The position numbers and the translations under genes are program-made. A DNA stretch of 64,000 nucleotides from Clostridia bacterium (GTDB taxonomy: Bacteria > Bacillota > Clostridia > Caldicoprobacterales > Caldicoprobacteraceae): NCBI GenBank assembly GCA_017577715.1, contig PKRC01000006.1:27763-91762 (forward strand). The letters run 5' to 3'. Under the pieces are notes generated by a model. It had not been told where the DNA came from and made no database searches. It worked only from the letters and a program-made list of their open reading frames with translations. Below, piece after piece: positions 16,021 to 23,918 of the stretch. Position 1 is the first letter of the stretch. Every line of letters begins with the position of its first letter.

Positions 16021-18438
16021 CTAATTTTCGCTTTCTTTATCTTCCTTACCGAAATTGACCATGGTCAACGCATACTGACGGAGCTTGTTGTATACTTTTT
16101 CATGCAGCGTACCTTTCTCAAAAAATCCATCCTTCAGCTTCCTGCCCGCAGGGATTCCCATCAGTATCTCAATCCCCTCATCTATCGTTCTGATGGGATA
16201 TATGTGAAACTTTCCTTCTCTCACCGCCTCAATTACCTCATCTTTGAGTACCAAATTCTTAATGTTTTGGTACGGTATTATAACCCCCTGTTCTCCCGTC
16301 AAGCCGCGGGCCTTACACAGCTCAAAAAATCCTTCTACTTTATAGGTCACACCCCCTATAGGCTGTATCTCTCCTTTTTGATTGACAGATCCCGTAACGG
16401 CTATACCCTGTTTTATCGGCACTTCGGCCAAGCTTGACAGTATGGCGTAAAGCTCGGCACTGGATGCGCTATCGCCCTCTATACCACTATAAAGCTGCTC
16501 GAAGGTTATATTGGCAGTAAGAGCCAGTGGAATTTCCTGTGCATATTGCTCTCCTATATAGGCGCTCAAAATCATGACCCCTTTGCTGTGGATACGGCCG
16601 CTCATAGCCACTTCCCTCTCAATATTTACAATGCCGCTGCGCCCCATAAAGGTAGTAGCCGTTATTTTGGTGGGCTTGCCAAACACATAATCACCCACGT
16701 TAATAACCGCCAGGCCATTTATCTGGCCTATGGCCTCGCCTTCGGTTTCCACCATAATGTCCTCATTTTTGAGCAGCTCCATAAGCTTCTCATCGTATTT
16801 GCTGGACCTGTATTCCTTCTCTTCGATGGCTTTTTTGACTTCGTGGGATGTGACAATGCTTTTGCCGGCAATATCTGCCCAGGTATTGGCTTCAACGATT
16901 ATCTCTATTATATCGCCAAACCGCGTAGTGAACTTCTCCTGATGTTCCACCAACCTCGAGGCGTAATCGGCTACCCTCAGCACTGCATCCCTAGTAAAGT
17001 GCCTTAAGTTCTCTCTACGGCAATAGCCGCTTATGAACTTAGCCAGACCCAACAGATTTTCCTCATTGGCCTCCATTTCATCGTCGAAATCCACTTTAAC
17101 CTTAAACAGCTTGGCAAAATCCTCATCCAGCTGATGGAGAAGCTGGAACAGCAGGTCACTGCCCACCAGCACTACCTTTATATCAACCGGAATAGGTTCG
17201 GGCTTCAACCCCGAAATGTTCAAAAGGCCCCATTGATCTCTCAGGCTTTCAATGGTAATAGATTTGGTCTTGAGAACCTTCTTCAGCCCTTCCCACATGA
17301 AGGGAACGCTTAAGACATCCTTAGCCTGAAGTATAAGATAACCTCCGTTGGCCAGGTGTATGGCGCCGGGCTTGATCATCGTAAAATCGGTCACCATGGT
17401 CCCCAACTTGTTTTCATATTCCAGGCTACCGAAGAGCGCACTATACGAGGGATTATACTCGATGATGACAGGAGCACCTTCCCTGTCACTGTTGTCAACC
17501 AAAAGATTCACCTTGTACTTATGTTGCGCACCCTCGGCAGTACGCTTCAACGCACGAACAATGGGATTATCCTCTTCCGACGACTCGCCTTCTTTAAAAT
17601 GGCTGATACTCTGCAGCACATCCTTCATGAGATCATCCAGATATTTCAAAATTTTAGGATGGTCAGCGTACTTTTTCTTCATGTCTTCAATGTGAATGCC
17701 TACGGCAAAGGTGCCTATGCGATTTTCTAGCTCATTTACCTTCTTCTTTGCTTCTTTTTCCAACTCCCTTATTTTCTTTATTAATTCCACAGCCTGCAGC
17801 TGAATCTGTGTCAACCTTTCATTTATGCTCTTTTTTGTCTCCTCGTCCAGCTTGTTGTATTCCTCTTCCCCCAACGCCTGACCATCTATTATAGGAGTAA
17901 AGTATATACCAGCACTGGAAGTATTCACTTGAAACCCCTGCTGTTTTGCGTATTCGTTGAATTGATTAAACAATTCATTTCTCTTCTCCTGCATCTCCTT
18001 ATAGATAAGCGCCTTTTCGTTCTCATACTCGTCTCCGCCAAAAGCCTTGGAGATCTCTGCCTTTAAATCTTCAATAAGCTCTTCTATATCATGCACAAAT
18101 TCTTTTCCCTTGCCGGCTGGAAGCCTGATGGCAATGGGTTGGCTTGGATTTTCGAAATTATACACATAACACCAATCGTCCGGTACAGGCTGCTGTTTGG
18201 CAATTTGAGTTATATACTCTTTAGCATAGGTGGTTTTACCGGTGCTGCTCACGCCACTTATAAATATGTTGTATCCCGGCGCCTTTATCCTAACGCCAAA
18301 CTCCATAGCCCTTACGGCCCGCTCCTGCCCTATTATGCCCTGCAGTGGCTCCAATTCTTCGGTGGTTTCAAAGGGTAAGCATGAAGAAGGCCATTGTTTT
18401 TTCAGCTGCGTAGGTTCCAGCTCCTTCGGCCTATTCAT
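16021..18438 (-). CDS. Lon-like ATP-dependent protease (AAA_32/LonB-LonC type)
   Basis: An 805-residue protein with an AAA ATPase split by a long coiled insert and a C-terminal S16 Lon protease domain. Walker A SGVSSTGKTTYAKEY is at about residues 61-75; the insert (about 150-290) is rich in Glu/Lys. The protease domain has GDSASSAELYAILSSLA with the catalytic Ser and IGGVTYKVEGFFELCKARGL with the Lys of the dyad. The N-terminal substrate-binding domain of classical LonA is missing. Energy-dependent turnover of damaged proteins is the expected role. ATG at 18438 follows AGGGAGATGG. The gene stands alone between gaps. Confidence 0.88.
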   Translation of the reverse strand: MNRPKELEPTQLKKQWPSSCLPFETTEELEPLQGIIGQERAVRAMEFGVRIKAPGYNIFISGVSSTGKTTYAKEYITQIAKQQPVPDDWCYVYNFENPSQPIAIRLPAGKGKEFVHDIEELIEDLKAEISKAFGGDEYENEKALIYKEMQEKRNELFNQFNEYAKQQGFQVNTSSAGIYFTPIIDGQALGEEEYNKLDEETKKSINERLTQIQLQAVELIKKIRELEKEAKKKVNELENRIGTFAVGIHIEDMKKKYADHPKILKYLDDLMKDVLQSISHFKEGESSEEDNPIVRALKRTAEGAQHKYKVNLLVDNSDREGAPVIIEYNPSYSALFGSLEYENKLGTMVTDFTMIKPGAIHLANGGYLILQAKDVLSVPFMWEGLKKVLKTKSITIESLRDQWGLLNISGLKPEPIPVDIKVVLVGSDLLFQLLHQLDEDFAKLFKVKVDFDDEMEANEENLLGLAKFISGYCRRENLRHFTRDAVLRVADYASRLVEHQEKFTTRFGDIIEIIVEANTWADIAGKSIVTSHEVKKAIEEKEYRSSKYDEKLMELLKNEDIMVETEGEAIGQINGLAVINVGDYVFGKPTKITATTFMGRSGIVNIEREVAMSGRIHSKGVMILSAYIGEQYAQEIPLALTANITFEQLYSGIEGDSASSAELYAILSSLAEVPIKQGIAVTGSVNQKGEIQPIGGVTYKVEGFFELCKARGLTGEQGVIIPYQNIKNLVLKDEVIEAVREGKFHIYPIRTIDEGIEILMGIPAGRKLKDGFFEKGTLHEKVYNKLRQYALTMVNFGKEDKESEN

Positions 18439-18902
18439 AGCACCATCTCCCTAATGATGCTTATATTTTTTTATTAAACAGTATATTCAACAGTCAATCA
18501 ATAGTGGTCAATAATAGTTTTCAACTGAATATACCATATTATGTAAATATAAATGGCCAACTTGTATTGTGAAAGACTAGACGGATGACCTCCAAAAACC
18601 TATTAACCTGTCATATGTGTGTCAAAACTACCCATTATGCATAATATTATGATAATCATTTTGTTTAAAAGAGGCAACAACCAATGTTATGTCATTACAA
18701 TAGATATGTGCCCAGCTTCTATTAAAAGGTCGACATTGACTACCGGAACTACTATCCTTCCTCACAGCCTGACAACAAACCAAGCACCATATTTTCGACT
18801 GCCGAGCCATCTGCCCGCCTTATCGGATATAACAGGCTAAATCATATATTGATTGGCTATATCCTTCTTCATTAGATGCGTTCAAACAACATCTAAAACC
18901 AA
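18439..18902. other. Intergenic region without a supportable gene
   Basis: Between the Lon-like gene and the sortase terminator I find no gene. Short frames exist on both strands around 18619-18840 (73 and 60 codons) but they overlap one another, lack ribosome sites and have no recognisable motifs. A decayed gene is possible. Confidence 0.4.
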
Positions 18903-18930
18903 AAAGAATACCCCTTAAGGGGTATTCTTT
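18903..18930 (-). terminator. Terminator of the sortase gene
   Basis: A perfect 12-base-pair stem, AAAGAATACCCC with GGGGTATTCTTT, closes a TTAA loop, with A/T runs on both sides. It lies 33 bases beyond the sortase stop. Confidence 0.85.
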
Positions 18931-18962
18931 GTTTGCAATATGCTTTTGAAACACGGACGTTT

Positions 18963-19688
18963 TTAGACAGATGATTGGCTTTTCAATTTTCCCTTAACAA
19001 TCAATCTATGAGTGGCCACCCTTATGGGCGTACACGTAACCAAAGTAATGGTTGGCTCGGGCGTAGGATCCAGCACCCATACCTCGTGCGGCTCTACCAC
19101 AAAAATATCGGTTACCTCATATACAAATTCACCTTTTGTGGTTTTTACCTTGATTTCATCCCCTACTTCTACTTCATCCAGTCTATTGAAAAACTCATTA
19201 TAGGTATAGCTCCTATGTCCTGCTACAGCAAAGTTTCCCGCCTCTCCCGGCATAGCGGTACCTTCAAAATGGCCCACGGCTTTCTTTAGCGTCTTTTTAT
19301 CAGTTCCCTCTGCCACAGCTACTTTAAGGTCTATTTTGGGTATCTCCATAATCCCAATAACATTTATCCCGTCAATTTCCAACAAAATATCATCGGTATG
19401 CTGTTCTATATTGATGCTATCAACATCATTATTCGCCTCTCCCTCGGCTGTACTCTCGGCCGTACTATCATTTGCCCCATCAGTTGTATTATTAACCTCA
19501 CTAGCAATAACATCAACTCTCGTATTATTAGCACTTTTGTCGGCCTCATCTATTTTTTGCGCTATATTTTCAAATTGCTGTATAATTTTTCGCTGCGTAT
19601 GTAGGGTATCATACCTGATATACAGTCCGTATATGATAATACTCAAGCCAACAACAACTAAGATAGCCCCTAAAATGTGTATTTTCAT
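18963..19688 (-). CDS. Sortase (class D type)
   Basis: A membrane-anchored transpeptidase that attaches LPxTG-like proteins to the wall or acts in spore/cell-surface assembly. The 241-residue protein has an N-terminal membrane segment (ILGAILVVVGLSIIIYGLYI), an acidic Ala/Asn/Thr-rich linker (about residues 45-100) and the sortase barrel. Catalytic residues visible: His158 in VAGHRSYTYNEFFNRLD, Cys219 in TLVTCTPI and Arg228 in VATHRLIVKG. No sortase substrate with an LPxTG tail is in the window. ATG at 19688 follows GAGGGAAAG. A terminator follows, so it is monocistronic. Confidence 0.92.
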   Translation of the reverse strand: MKIHILGAILVVVGLSIIIYGLYIRYDTLHTQRKIIQQFENIAQKIDEADKSANNTRVDVIASEVNNTTDGANDSTAESTAEGEANNDVDSINIEQHTDDILLEIDGINVIGIMEIPKIDLKVAVAEGTDKKTLKKAVGHFEGTAMPGEAGNFAVAGHRSYTYNEFFNRLDEVEVGDEIKVKTTKGEFVYEVTDIFVVEPHEVWVLDPTPEPTITLVTCTPIRVATHRLIVKGKLKSQSSV

Positions 19689-19984
19689 CTGGCTTTCCCT
19701 CTTTAAGTAGGAATGCTTATTTAATTGTATATCCCTTTTCTTACTGTAAATAATAACATATTGTCAAATACTTGTAAATTTTAGAACAACCTTGATTAAA
19801 TAGCCTGCACAGTGGGGCTATAAGCAAAATTTATTCATTACAATGATCTGTTTTTGGTGTCGAGCTCTCATTCATACGAATTCGTATGAATATGAAAATT
19901 ATATTTTTCTTTAATCTATAGGAAGATTAAAGAGCATAATAAAGCTTAAACTCCAATGGAATACTAATAATCGAGGTGATGGTG
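19689..19984. promoter_or_regulatory. Divergent intergenic region with a 20-base perfect palindrome
   Basis: This region separates the divergent sortase and lipoprotein genes. At 19871-19890 it holds TTCATACGAATTCGTATGAA, a perfect 20-base palindrome of operator size, about 95 bases before the lipoprotein start. No known regulator consensus fits it in my judgement. Clear -35/-10 pairs were not identified. Confidence 0.5.
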
Positions 19985-20872
19985 GTGCAAAAGCTTGGCC
20001 GTAAAATTCTGGTACTCATATTGGCGATAACGTTAGTGCTATTAACTTCGACATCATGCTCGCGGATCTTTAAACAAAACGATGACCAACAGCAAGGTCA
20101 AAAGGGGCAACAGCAGGAGAAAAAAGACCCACCCTCTGCCCTTACCCAAATGGAAAAAGAAACCGACAACATGATCCAGCAAATTCAAAAGATAAGGGAC
20201 CAGCGTGCTAAAATGATAGGACAGCAAATCGGTACATCTCAAAAGCAAAATGATGGAAATAAACCCCAGCCCAAACAACAAAGCTCCAGTCAAGCTGATC
20301 AAAAACAAGATAAAGAAAAGCAGGACCAACAGCAAGAGAGCCAAACTCAAGGCATGCAGCAGAACCAAATAAAGTGGCAAAACTTTGAAAAGACAATCAA
20401 AGCTCTGAATGAGCTTTGGAATAAATACGAGCCACAGGCAAAAAAGGACGGCGCTCCTGATACGTTAATCTCCCAGTTTGAAAAGCAGCTCAATATGCTC
20501 ACCAGTAGCATTATGGCGCACGACGAAGAAAAAACGCTGATGGACGCCAATGAACTATACCAGTATTATTCACAATTTTTTAATCTGTACAAACATCAGG
20601 CTCCTCCCGAGATCAAGGAGATTAAGTATTATGTGCAGGAAATCTTGATCAATGCAGAGGCTGGCAAATGGGAGGAAACTGCCACCTTGCTGATGAGTAT
20701 GGAGAAGGCATGGCAAACTGCCAAATCCCGCATGGAAAAGCCCGACCACGAGCTCAATGCGAAAATTGATCACGCAATGGAGGATTTCTCGGAAGTAGTC
20801 CAGCAAAAGGACCTTCAACTGGTAAAAATAAAGGGAGAAATACTGCTTAAAAATGTGGAAGAGATTAAATAA
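19985..20872 (+). CDS. Glutamine-rich lipoprotein of unknown function
   Basis: A 295-residue exported protein. The N-terminus (KLGRKILVLILAITLVLLTS then TSCSRIF) is a lipoprotein-type signal with Cys at about residue 25. Residues 30-135 are low-complexity, dominated by Gln, Lys and Asp, as in an extended wall-spanning linker. The rest (FEKTIKALNELWNKYEPQ, LISQFEKQLNMLTSSIMAHD, NELYQYYSQFFNLYKHQAPP) looks helical, probably a helix bundle. I do not recognise the family. GTG at 19985 is preferred, eight bases past GAGG; an ATG at 19979 lies too close to it. It faces the glpP gene tail-to-tail. Confidence 0.75.
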   Translation: MQKLGRKILVLILAITLVLLTSTSCSRIFKQNDDQQQGQKGQQQEKKDPPSALTQMEKETDNMIQQIQKIRDQRAKMIGQQIGTSQKQNDGNKPQPKQQSSSQADQKQDKEKQDQQQESQTQGMQQNQIKWQNFEKTIKALNELWNKYEPQAKKDGAPDTLISQFEKQLNMLTSSIMAHDEEKTLMDANELYQYYSQFFNLYKHQAPPEIKEIKYYVQEILINAEAGKWEETATLLMSMEKAWQTAKSRMEKPDHELNAKIDHAMEDFSEVVQQKDLQLVKIKGEILLKNVEEIK

Positions 20873-20894
20873 AGGCATGCCTGTAACTTATAGC

Positions 20895-21458
20895 TTACAG
20901 TTCCCAGAGCTCCACCTTGCTGGTGGATACGGCCATCGCACCTGCTCCTAAAGCCTGTATGATGTCCTGTTTACTGGTGATCATTCCCCCTGCTATAACA
21001 GGCTGAGGGATCTTCTGCTTAAGGTCAGCGATGGCTTTGGGAACGATACCTGGCATCACTTCCACAAAGTCTGGATCATAGCTTTGAACCATCTTAATCC
21101 CGCTTTCGAAAGACCTGGAATCCACCAAAAACAACCGCTGCACAGTAACCAGCCCTATTTCCTTCCCATACTTCAATAAATTGTTCCGCGTGGACAGTAT
21201 CCCATCAGCTTGTATCTTATACCGAAGATATTCAACTGCAGCTAAATCCTTGCCCAATCCATCAATTAGATCTATGTGAACAAAAACCTTCTTTCCTCTA
21301 TCTTTTAGCTCATTGACGATATCCTGAAGGGTCAGTATGCTGCCCGACAGCAGAAAAACCACATTGACGCTTGAACATAATGCTTGCTGCAGCAACTCGA
21401 CATGAGGCAGTGCTGCTATGATAGGATTGGCTTCAAGGCACTCAACAATGCTCTTCAT
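20895..21458 (-). CDS. glpP: Glycerol-3-phosphate-responsive antiterminator
   Basis: A 187-residue RNA-binding regulator that, with glycerol 3-phosphate, prevents early termination of glp transcripts. The TIM-barrel protein shows VFLLSGSILTLQDIVNELKD, KKVFVHIDLIDGLGKD, GILSTRNNLLKYGKEIG, LFLVDSRSFESG, DFVEVMPGIVPKAI and PVIAGGMITSKQDIIQALGA, all in the GlpP order and length. No glp gene or leader is in the window, so its targets lie elsewhere. ATG at 21458 follows GGAGAAAATGG. A promoter candidate lies at 21592-21621. Confidence 0.93.
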   Translation of the reverse strand: MKSIVECLEANPIIAALPHVELLQQALCSSVNVVFLLSGSILTLQDIVNELKDRGKKVFVHIDLIDGLGKDLAAVEYLRYKIQADGILSTRNNLLKYGKEIGLVTVQRLFLVDSRSFESGIKMVQSYDPDFVEVMPGIVPKAIADLKQKIPQPVIAGGMITSKQDIIQALGAGAMAVSTSKVELWEL

Positions 21459-21591
21459 TCCATTTTCTCCTCGTTTTAGGATTATAAAGCTTTACAACAG
21501 AATGCCTACATCTTCCATACCATTTAACTTGTCTGGGCTACATAAAGACCGACCCACAGCCCCTTGACTGTAATTCATACTTGTCAGGTTC

Positions 21592-21621
21592 ATTATACCA
21601 CAAAAAATGCCCCATCAACAA
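21592..21621 (-). promoter_or_regulatory. Promoter candidate for glpP
   Basis: On the minus strand, TTGTTG (21616-21621) and TATAAT (21592-21597) are separated by 18 bases, about 135 bases before the glpP start. Confidence 0.5.
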
Positions 21622-21640
21622 CGAGGAAATCTCACAATAG

Positions 21641-21677
21641 AAAAGGCTGCACAGCTACTACAGCTGTACAGCCTTTT
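21641..21677 (-). terminator. Terminator of the tRNA operon
   Basis: On the minus strand AAAAGGCTGTACAGCT pairs with AGCTGTGCAGCCTTTT around a short loop; the closing T-run follows. It lies 14 bases beyond tRNA-Glu. Confidence 0.85.
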
Positions 21678-21690
21678 CAACTACTCAAGA

Positions 21691-21766
21691 TGGTAGCCCC
21701 TAGGGGAATCGAACCCCTGTTTCCGCCGTGAGAGGGCGGCGTCCTAGGCCACTAGACGAAGGAGCC
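21691..21766 (-). tRNA. tRNA-Glu (CTC)
   Basis: 76 bases with an encoded CCA end. Starts GGCTCCTTCGTCTAGTGG, has the anticodon arm CCGCC-CTCTCAC-GGCGG with anticodon CTC, and the T-arm GGGGTTCGAATCCCC. G-U pairs occupy acceptor positions 1-72 and 4-69. It is five bases downstream of tRNA-Gln and shares its promoter. Confidence 0.96.
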
Positions 21767-21771
21767 AAATA

Positions 21772-21845
21772 TGGCTGCGGAACTAGGATTCGAACCTAGA
21801 CTTTGTGATCCAGAGTCACACGTGCTACCGTTACACCATTCCGCA
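21772..21845 (-). tRNA. tRNA-Gln (CTG)
   Basis: 74 bases with encoded CCA. Starts TGCGGAATGGTGTAACGG, anticodon arm TGTGA-CTCTGGA-TCACA gives anticodon CTG, and the T-arm is TAGGTTCGAATCCTA. First gene of a two-tRNA operon. Confidence 0.96.
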
Positions 21846-21875
21846 ACGTTACCTATTTATCAACTCGCGGGATAA

Positions 21876-21903
21876 ATTATACCATATTCCCACAGAATGT
21901 CAA
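21876..21903 (-). promoter_or_regulatory. Promoter of the tRNA operon
   Basis: Minus strand: consensus TTGACA (21898-21903), 16 bases, then consensus TATAAT (21876-21881), 30 bases before tRNA-Gln. Confidence 0.85.
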
Positions 21904-21954
21904 GGGCTTTTTAATCCCTTTTTTGTTTTTCTAAGAACAGCGCAACTTAAATAC

Positions 21955-21982
21955 ATAAGCCCTCAATAATTTGAGGGCTTAT
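21955..21982 (-). terminator. Terminal hairpin of the probable 6S RNA
   Basis: ATAAGCCCTCAA and TTGAGGGCTTAT form a 12-base-pair stem around a four-base loop; the following T content (GTATTT) is modest. Confidence 0.7.
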
Positions 21983-22181
21983 ACCCATCCCACGATGCCG
22001 CCTCTCTACGATTTTACAACCCGCTTCTCAGCAGGTGGGTGTCCTGTTGACTGCCTCTGCCTTCCATTCTATGATGGCCTGGCATCGAACAGCCAAACTC
22101 CGGACTCCCATATTATCTCCGTGGGTTAAAACCGGTAGAGATTCTCGCACACCGCAGGATGAGTATCAACCATCCAATCGC
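21955..22181 (-). ncRNA. ssrS: Probable 6S RNA
   Basis: A gene-free stretch with its own promoter and terminal hairpin folds as one long rod. The outer stem pairs CTCATCC (5' side, 22157-22163) with GGATGGG near the 3' end. Within it are TGCGGTG and GGCGGCATCG, recalling the conserved ends of 6S RNA. A large central bubble has a small hairpin CCTGC-TGAGAA-GCGGG on the 3' side, and the top arm pairs GTCC with GGAC and TTGGCTG with CAGTCAA, ending in CCAT-CATAGA-ATGG. This is the 6S layout (open-promoter mimic that binds RNA polymerase). RNase P, SRP and tmRNA signatures are absent. 5' end set from the promoter. I could not run a covariance model. Confidence 0.6.
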
Positions 22182-22187
22182 ATTTAT

Positions 22188-22216
22188 ATAGTAATATAAA
22201 TCGCGCATATTTTCAA
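22188..22216 (-). promoter_or_regulatory. Promoter of the probable 6S RNA gene
   Basis: Minus strand: TTGAAA (22211-22216), 17 bases, TACTAT (22188-22193). It directs transcription into the structured RNA region. Confidence 0.7.
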
Positions 22217-22363
22217 TGCACAATATTAACCAAATAGCATAAAAAACTTTTAATTAAATCCTATAGAACCAGCCAAATCTCTATATTGCTGACTTTTTCT
22301 TGCAATAAATCTCGTTATAACATAAAAAGCCCTTTCCCGATATGCCCTATATTTTAGGTCACG

Positions 22364-22618
22364 TCAAAAAAATCTCGGATAAACGGCTTTATGTTTCCAC
22401 CTATTACACCTTTCACAATAATATAGATGGACGCATAGATGATCTCCCATCACTATGCCATTATTCATATCATAAGCGAAGGTTTCCCTATCGACATAAG
22501 GGCTGTAAGGACCCTTGTAATCCTCCATCTTTCCCTGTTCAACCATGGGCCCTCCGCACCTGTCGCACAGCTCATATGCAATTATCAAGCCATTACATAG
22601 AGGGCAAACCAGATCCAT
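22364..22618 (-). CDS. Small zinc-ribbon protein, hypothetical
   Basis: An 84-residue protein with four CxxC-type pairs' worth of cysteines: VCPLCNGL, LCDRCGGPM near the N-terminus and YYCERCNRW near the C-terminus, plus LCVHLYYC. This suggests a zinc-binding treble-clef or rubredoxin-like fold. I recognise the pattern as a conserved hypothetical of Clostridia but know no function. ATG at about 22618 follows GAGGAAGAGAG. It is the last gene of a minus-strand run behind the activase genes and another Cys-bearing small protein. Confidence 0.7.
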   Translation of the reverse strand: MDLVCPLCNGLIIAYELCDRCGGPMVEQGKMEDYKGPYSPYVDRETFAYDMNNGIVMGDHLCVHLYYCERCNRWKHKAVYPRFF

Positions 22619-22629
22619 ATCTCTCTTCC

Positions 22630-22830
22630 TCAGGTTTGGTCAATGCCGGTCAACACTTCATCGAATATTACGCATCTGCCGTTGTTCCAATGTATGCACC
22701 CGTCACAGCTCACAATTGACTCCTGTTCAGCTATGTTGTCGCTCAACGCTGCCATACGAGAACGATATTCAGGACATACCGATGCCACGTACCTCTTCTG
22801 TTCCATGCTAGGCGATTCCCGTCTTTCCAT
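22630..22830 (-). CDS. Small Cys-containing protein, hypothetical
   Basis: A 66-residue protein starting MERRESPSMEQKRYVASVCP and ending with CDGCIHWNNGRCVIFDEVLT then GIDQT. CxxC...C spacing suggests metal binding. ATG at 22830 follows GGGAGGATGTGAGG; the open frame extends to 22935 but that part overlaps the previous gene and reads through an 18-base tandem repeat. Eleven bases separate it from the next zinc-ribbon gene. Function unknown; the neighbours are activase-like genes. Confidence 0.65.
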   Translation of the reverse strand: MERRESPSMEQKRYVASVCPEYRSRMAALSDNIAEQESIVSCDGCIHWNNGRCVIFDEVLTGIDQT

Positions 22831-22887
22831 GACCTCACATCCTCCCTCGTTTAACCTTATCCATAACTTATTATCCCTCTCCAAAGA

Positions 22888-22922
22888 TGGAATATTCAAT
22901 TTTAGTGGAATATTCAATTTTA
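22888..22922. repeat. 18-base tandem repeat at the end of the activase gene
   Basis: TGGAATATTCAATTTTA occurs twice (22888-22904 and 22906-22922) with an 18-base period. The second copy overlaps the stop codon of the activase gene. Confidence 0.9.
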
Positions 22923-23918
22923 TATGACGGCACATGCCTTTTCCGCCGTCCTATTGCTCCTTGACCACCTACCACACCGACCACCCCATCTGGCTGCTAT
23001 ACTGTCTCCTGCCATAAGCTCCACTATTTCGCAATAATTGGCACATCCGCTGCATTCAAAGCTTCGGGAGGTAAATTCCTCTTTAACTATCGTTTCAAAG
23101 CCTTTAAATTTTGTCTTACGCCCTCCACTCGCATAGTCCTTGGCAAGGATAGCAGCCCCCAACGCGCCCATGACGTCGTAGTGTTCTGGAACCGTTATTT
23201 CGCATCCTAAGGCATCCTCGAACGCCTTACGTATCCCCACATTTGCCGCAACGCCACCCTGAAAAACTACTCTGGGGAGGATTTCCTTACCCTTGCCCAC
23301 GTTGTTGAGATAATTCCTTACCAGAGCCTCGCACAGCCCCCTTATGATATCCTCGCAGCTACATCCCATCTGCTGCTTGTGTATCATATCGGATTCCGCA
23401 AATACCGCGCACCGTCCAGCAATCCTAACCGGCGATTTGGATTTAAGCGCCAGCTCTCCGAATTTCTCAATGGGTATGTTCAAGCGAGAGGCCTGCCTGT
23501 CAAGAAACGAACCAGTACCGGCTGCGCATACCGTGTTCATGGCAAAATCCGAAACCACCCCATTCCTGAGGATTATTATCTTGGAGTCCTGACCCCCTAT
23601 CTCTATAACGGTTCTGGCATCGGGCACAAAGGTCAAAGCAGCAATGCCGTGAGCGGTTATCTCGTTCTTTACCACGTCTGCTCCCACCACCACCGCCGCC
23701 AGTTCCCTACCGCTACCGGTGGTACCAACTCCCTTTACCTCCACATCATGTGGAAGCATTGAAGCCATATTTGCCATAGTCTCCTTCAAAATTTGTATGG
23801 GCTTTCCTTCGGTGCGCACGTATATCTTGCCCAGCAAGTTGTTTTCCTGATCTATGGCAACGACGTTGATGCTGACCGACCCAACATCAACCCCTAAAAA
23901 TGCTTTCTTGGTATTCAT
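22920..23918 (-). CDS. BadF/BadG/HgdC-type ATPase (2-hydroxyacyl-CoA dehydratase activator family)
   Basis: A 332-residue ASKHA-fold ATPase that in characterised relatives passes an electron to a dehydratase at the cost of ATP. Marks: LGVDVGSVSINVVAID at the N-terminus, GTTGSGREL, VIEIGGQDSKIIIL, MNTVCAAGTGSFLDRQA and IAGRCAVFAESDMIHKQQ, whose cysteines bind the [4Fe-4S] cluster shared by the dimer, and FQGGVAANVGIRKAFE. The C-terminal 45 residues add SGCANYCEIVEL. ATG at 23918 follows AAAAGGAGGAGAA. It overlaps the upstream gene by 32 bases. No hgdA/hgdB dehydratase is present; the partners are the next two genes. Confidence 0.85.
   Translation of the reverse strand: MNTKKAFLGVDVGSVSINVVAIDQENNLLGKIYVRTEGKPIQILKETMANMASMLPHDVEVKGVGTTGSGRELAAVVVGADVVKNEITAHGIAALTFVPDARTVIEIGGQDSKIIILRNGVVSDFAMNTVCAAGTGSFLDRQASRLNIPIEKFGELALKSKSPVRIAGRCAVFAESDMIHKQQMGCSCEDIIRGLCEALVRNYLNNVGKGKEILPRVVFQGGVAANVGIRKAFEDALGCEITVPEHYDVMGALGAAILAKDYASGGRKTKFKGFETIVKEEFTSRSFECSGCANYCEIVELMAGDSIAARWGGRCGRWSRSNRTAEKACAVI

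Noticed and set aside
18619..18840. 73-codon plus-strand frame and 60-codon minus-strand frame
   Set aside because: They overlap each other, have no ribosome site and show no recognisable motif.
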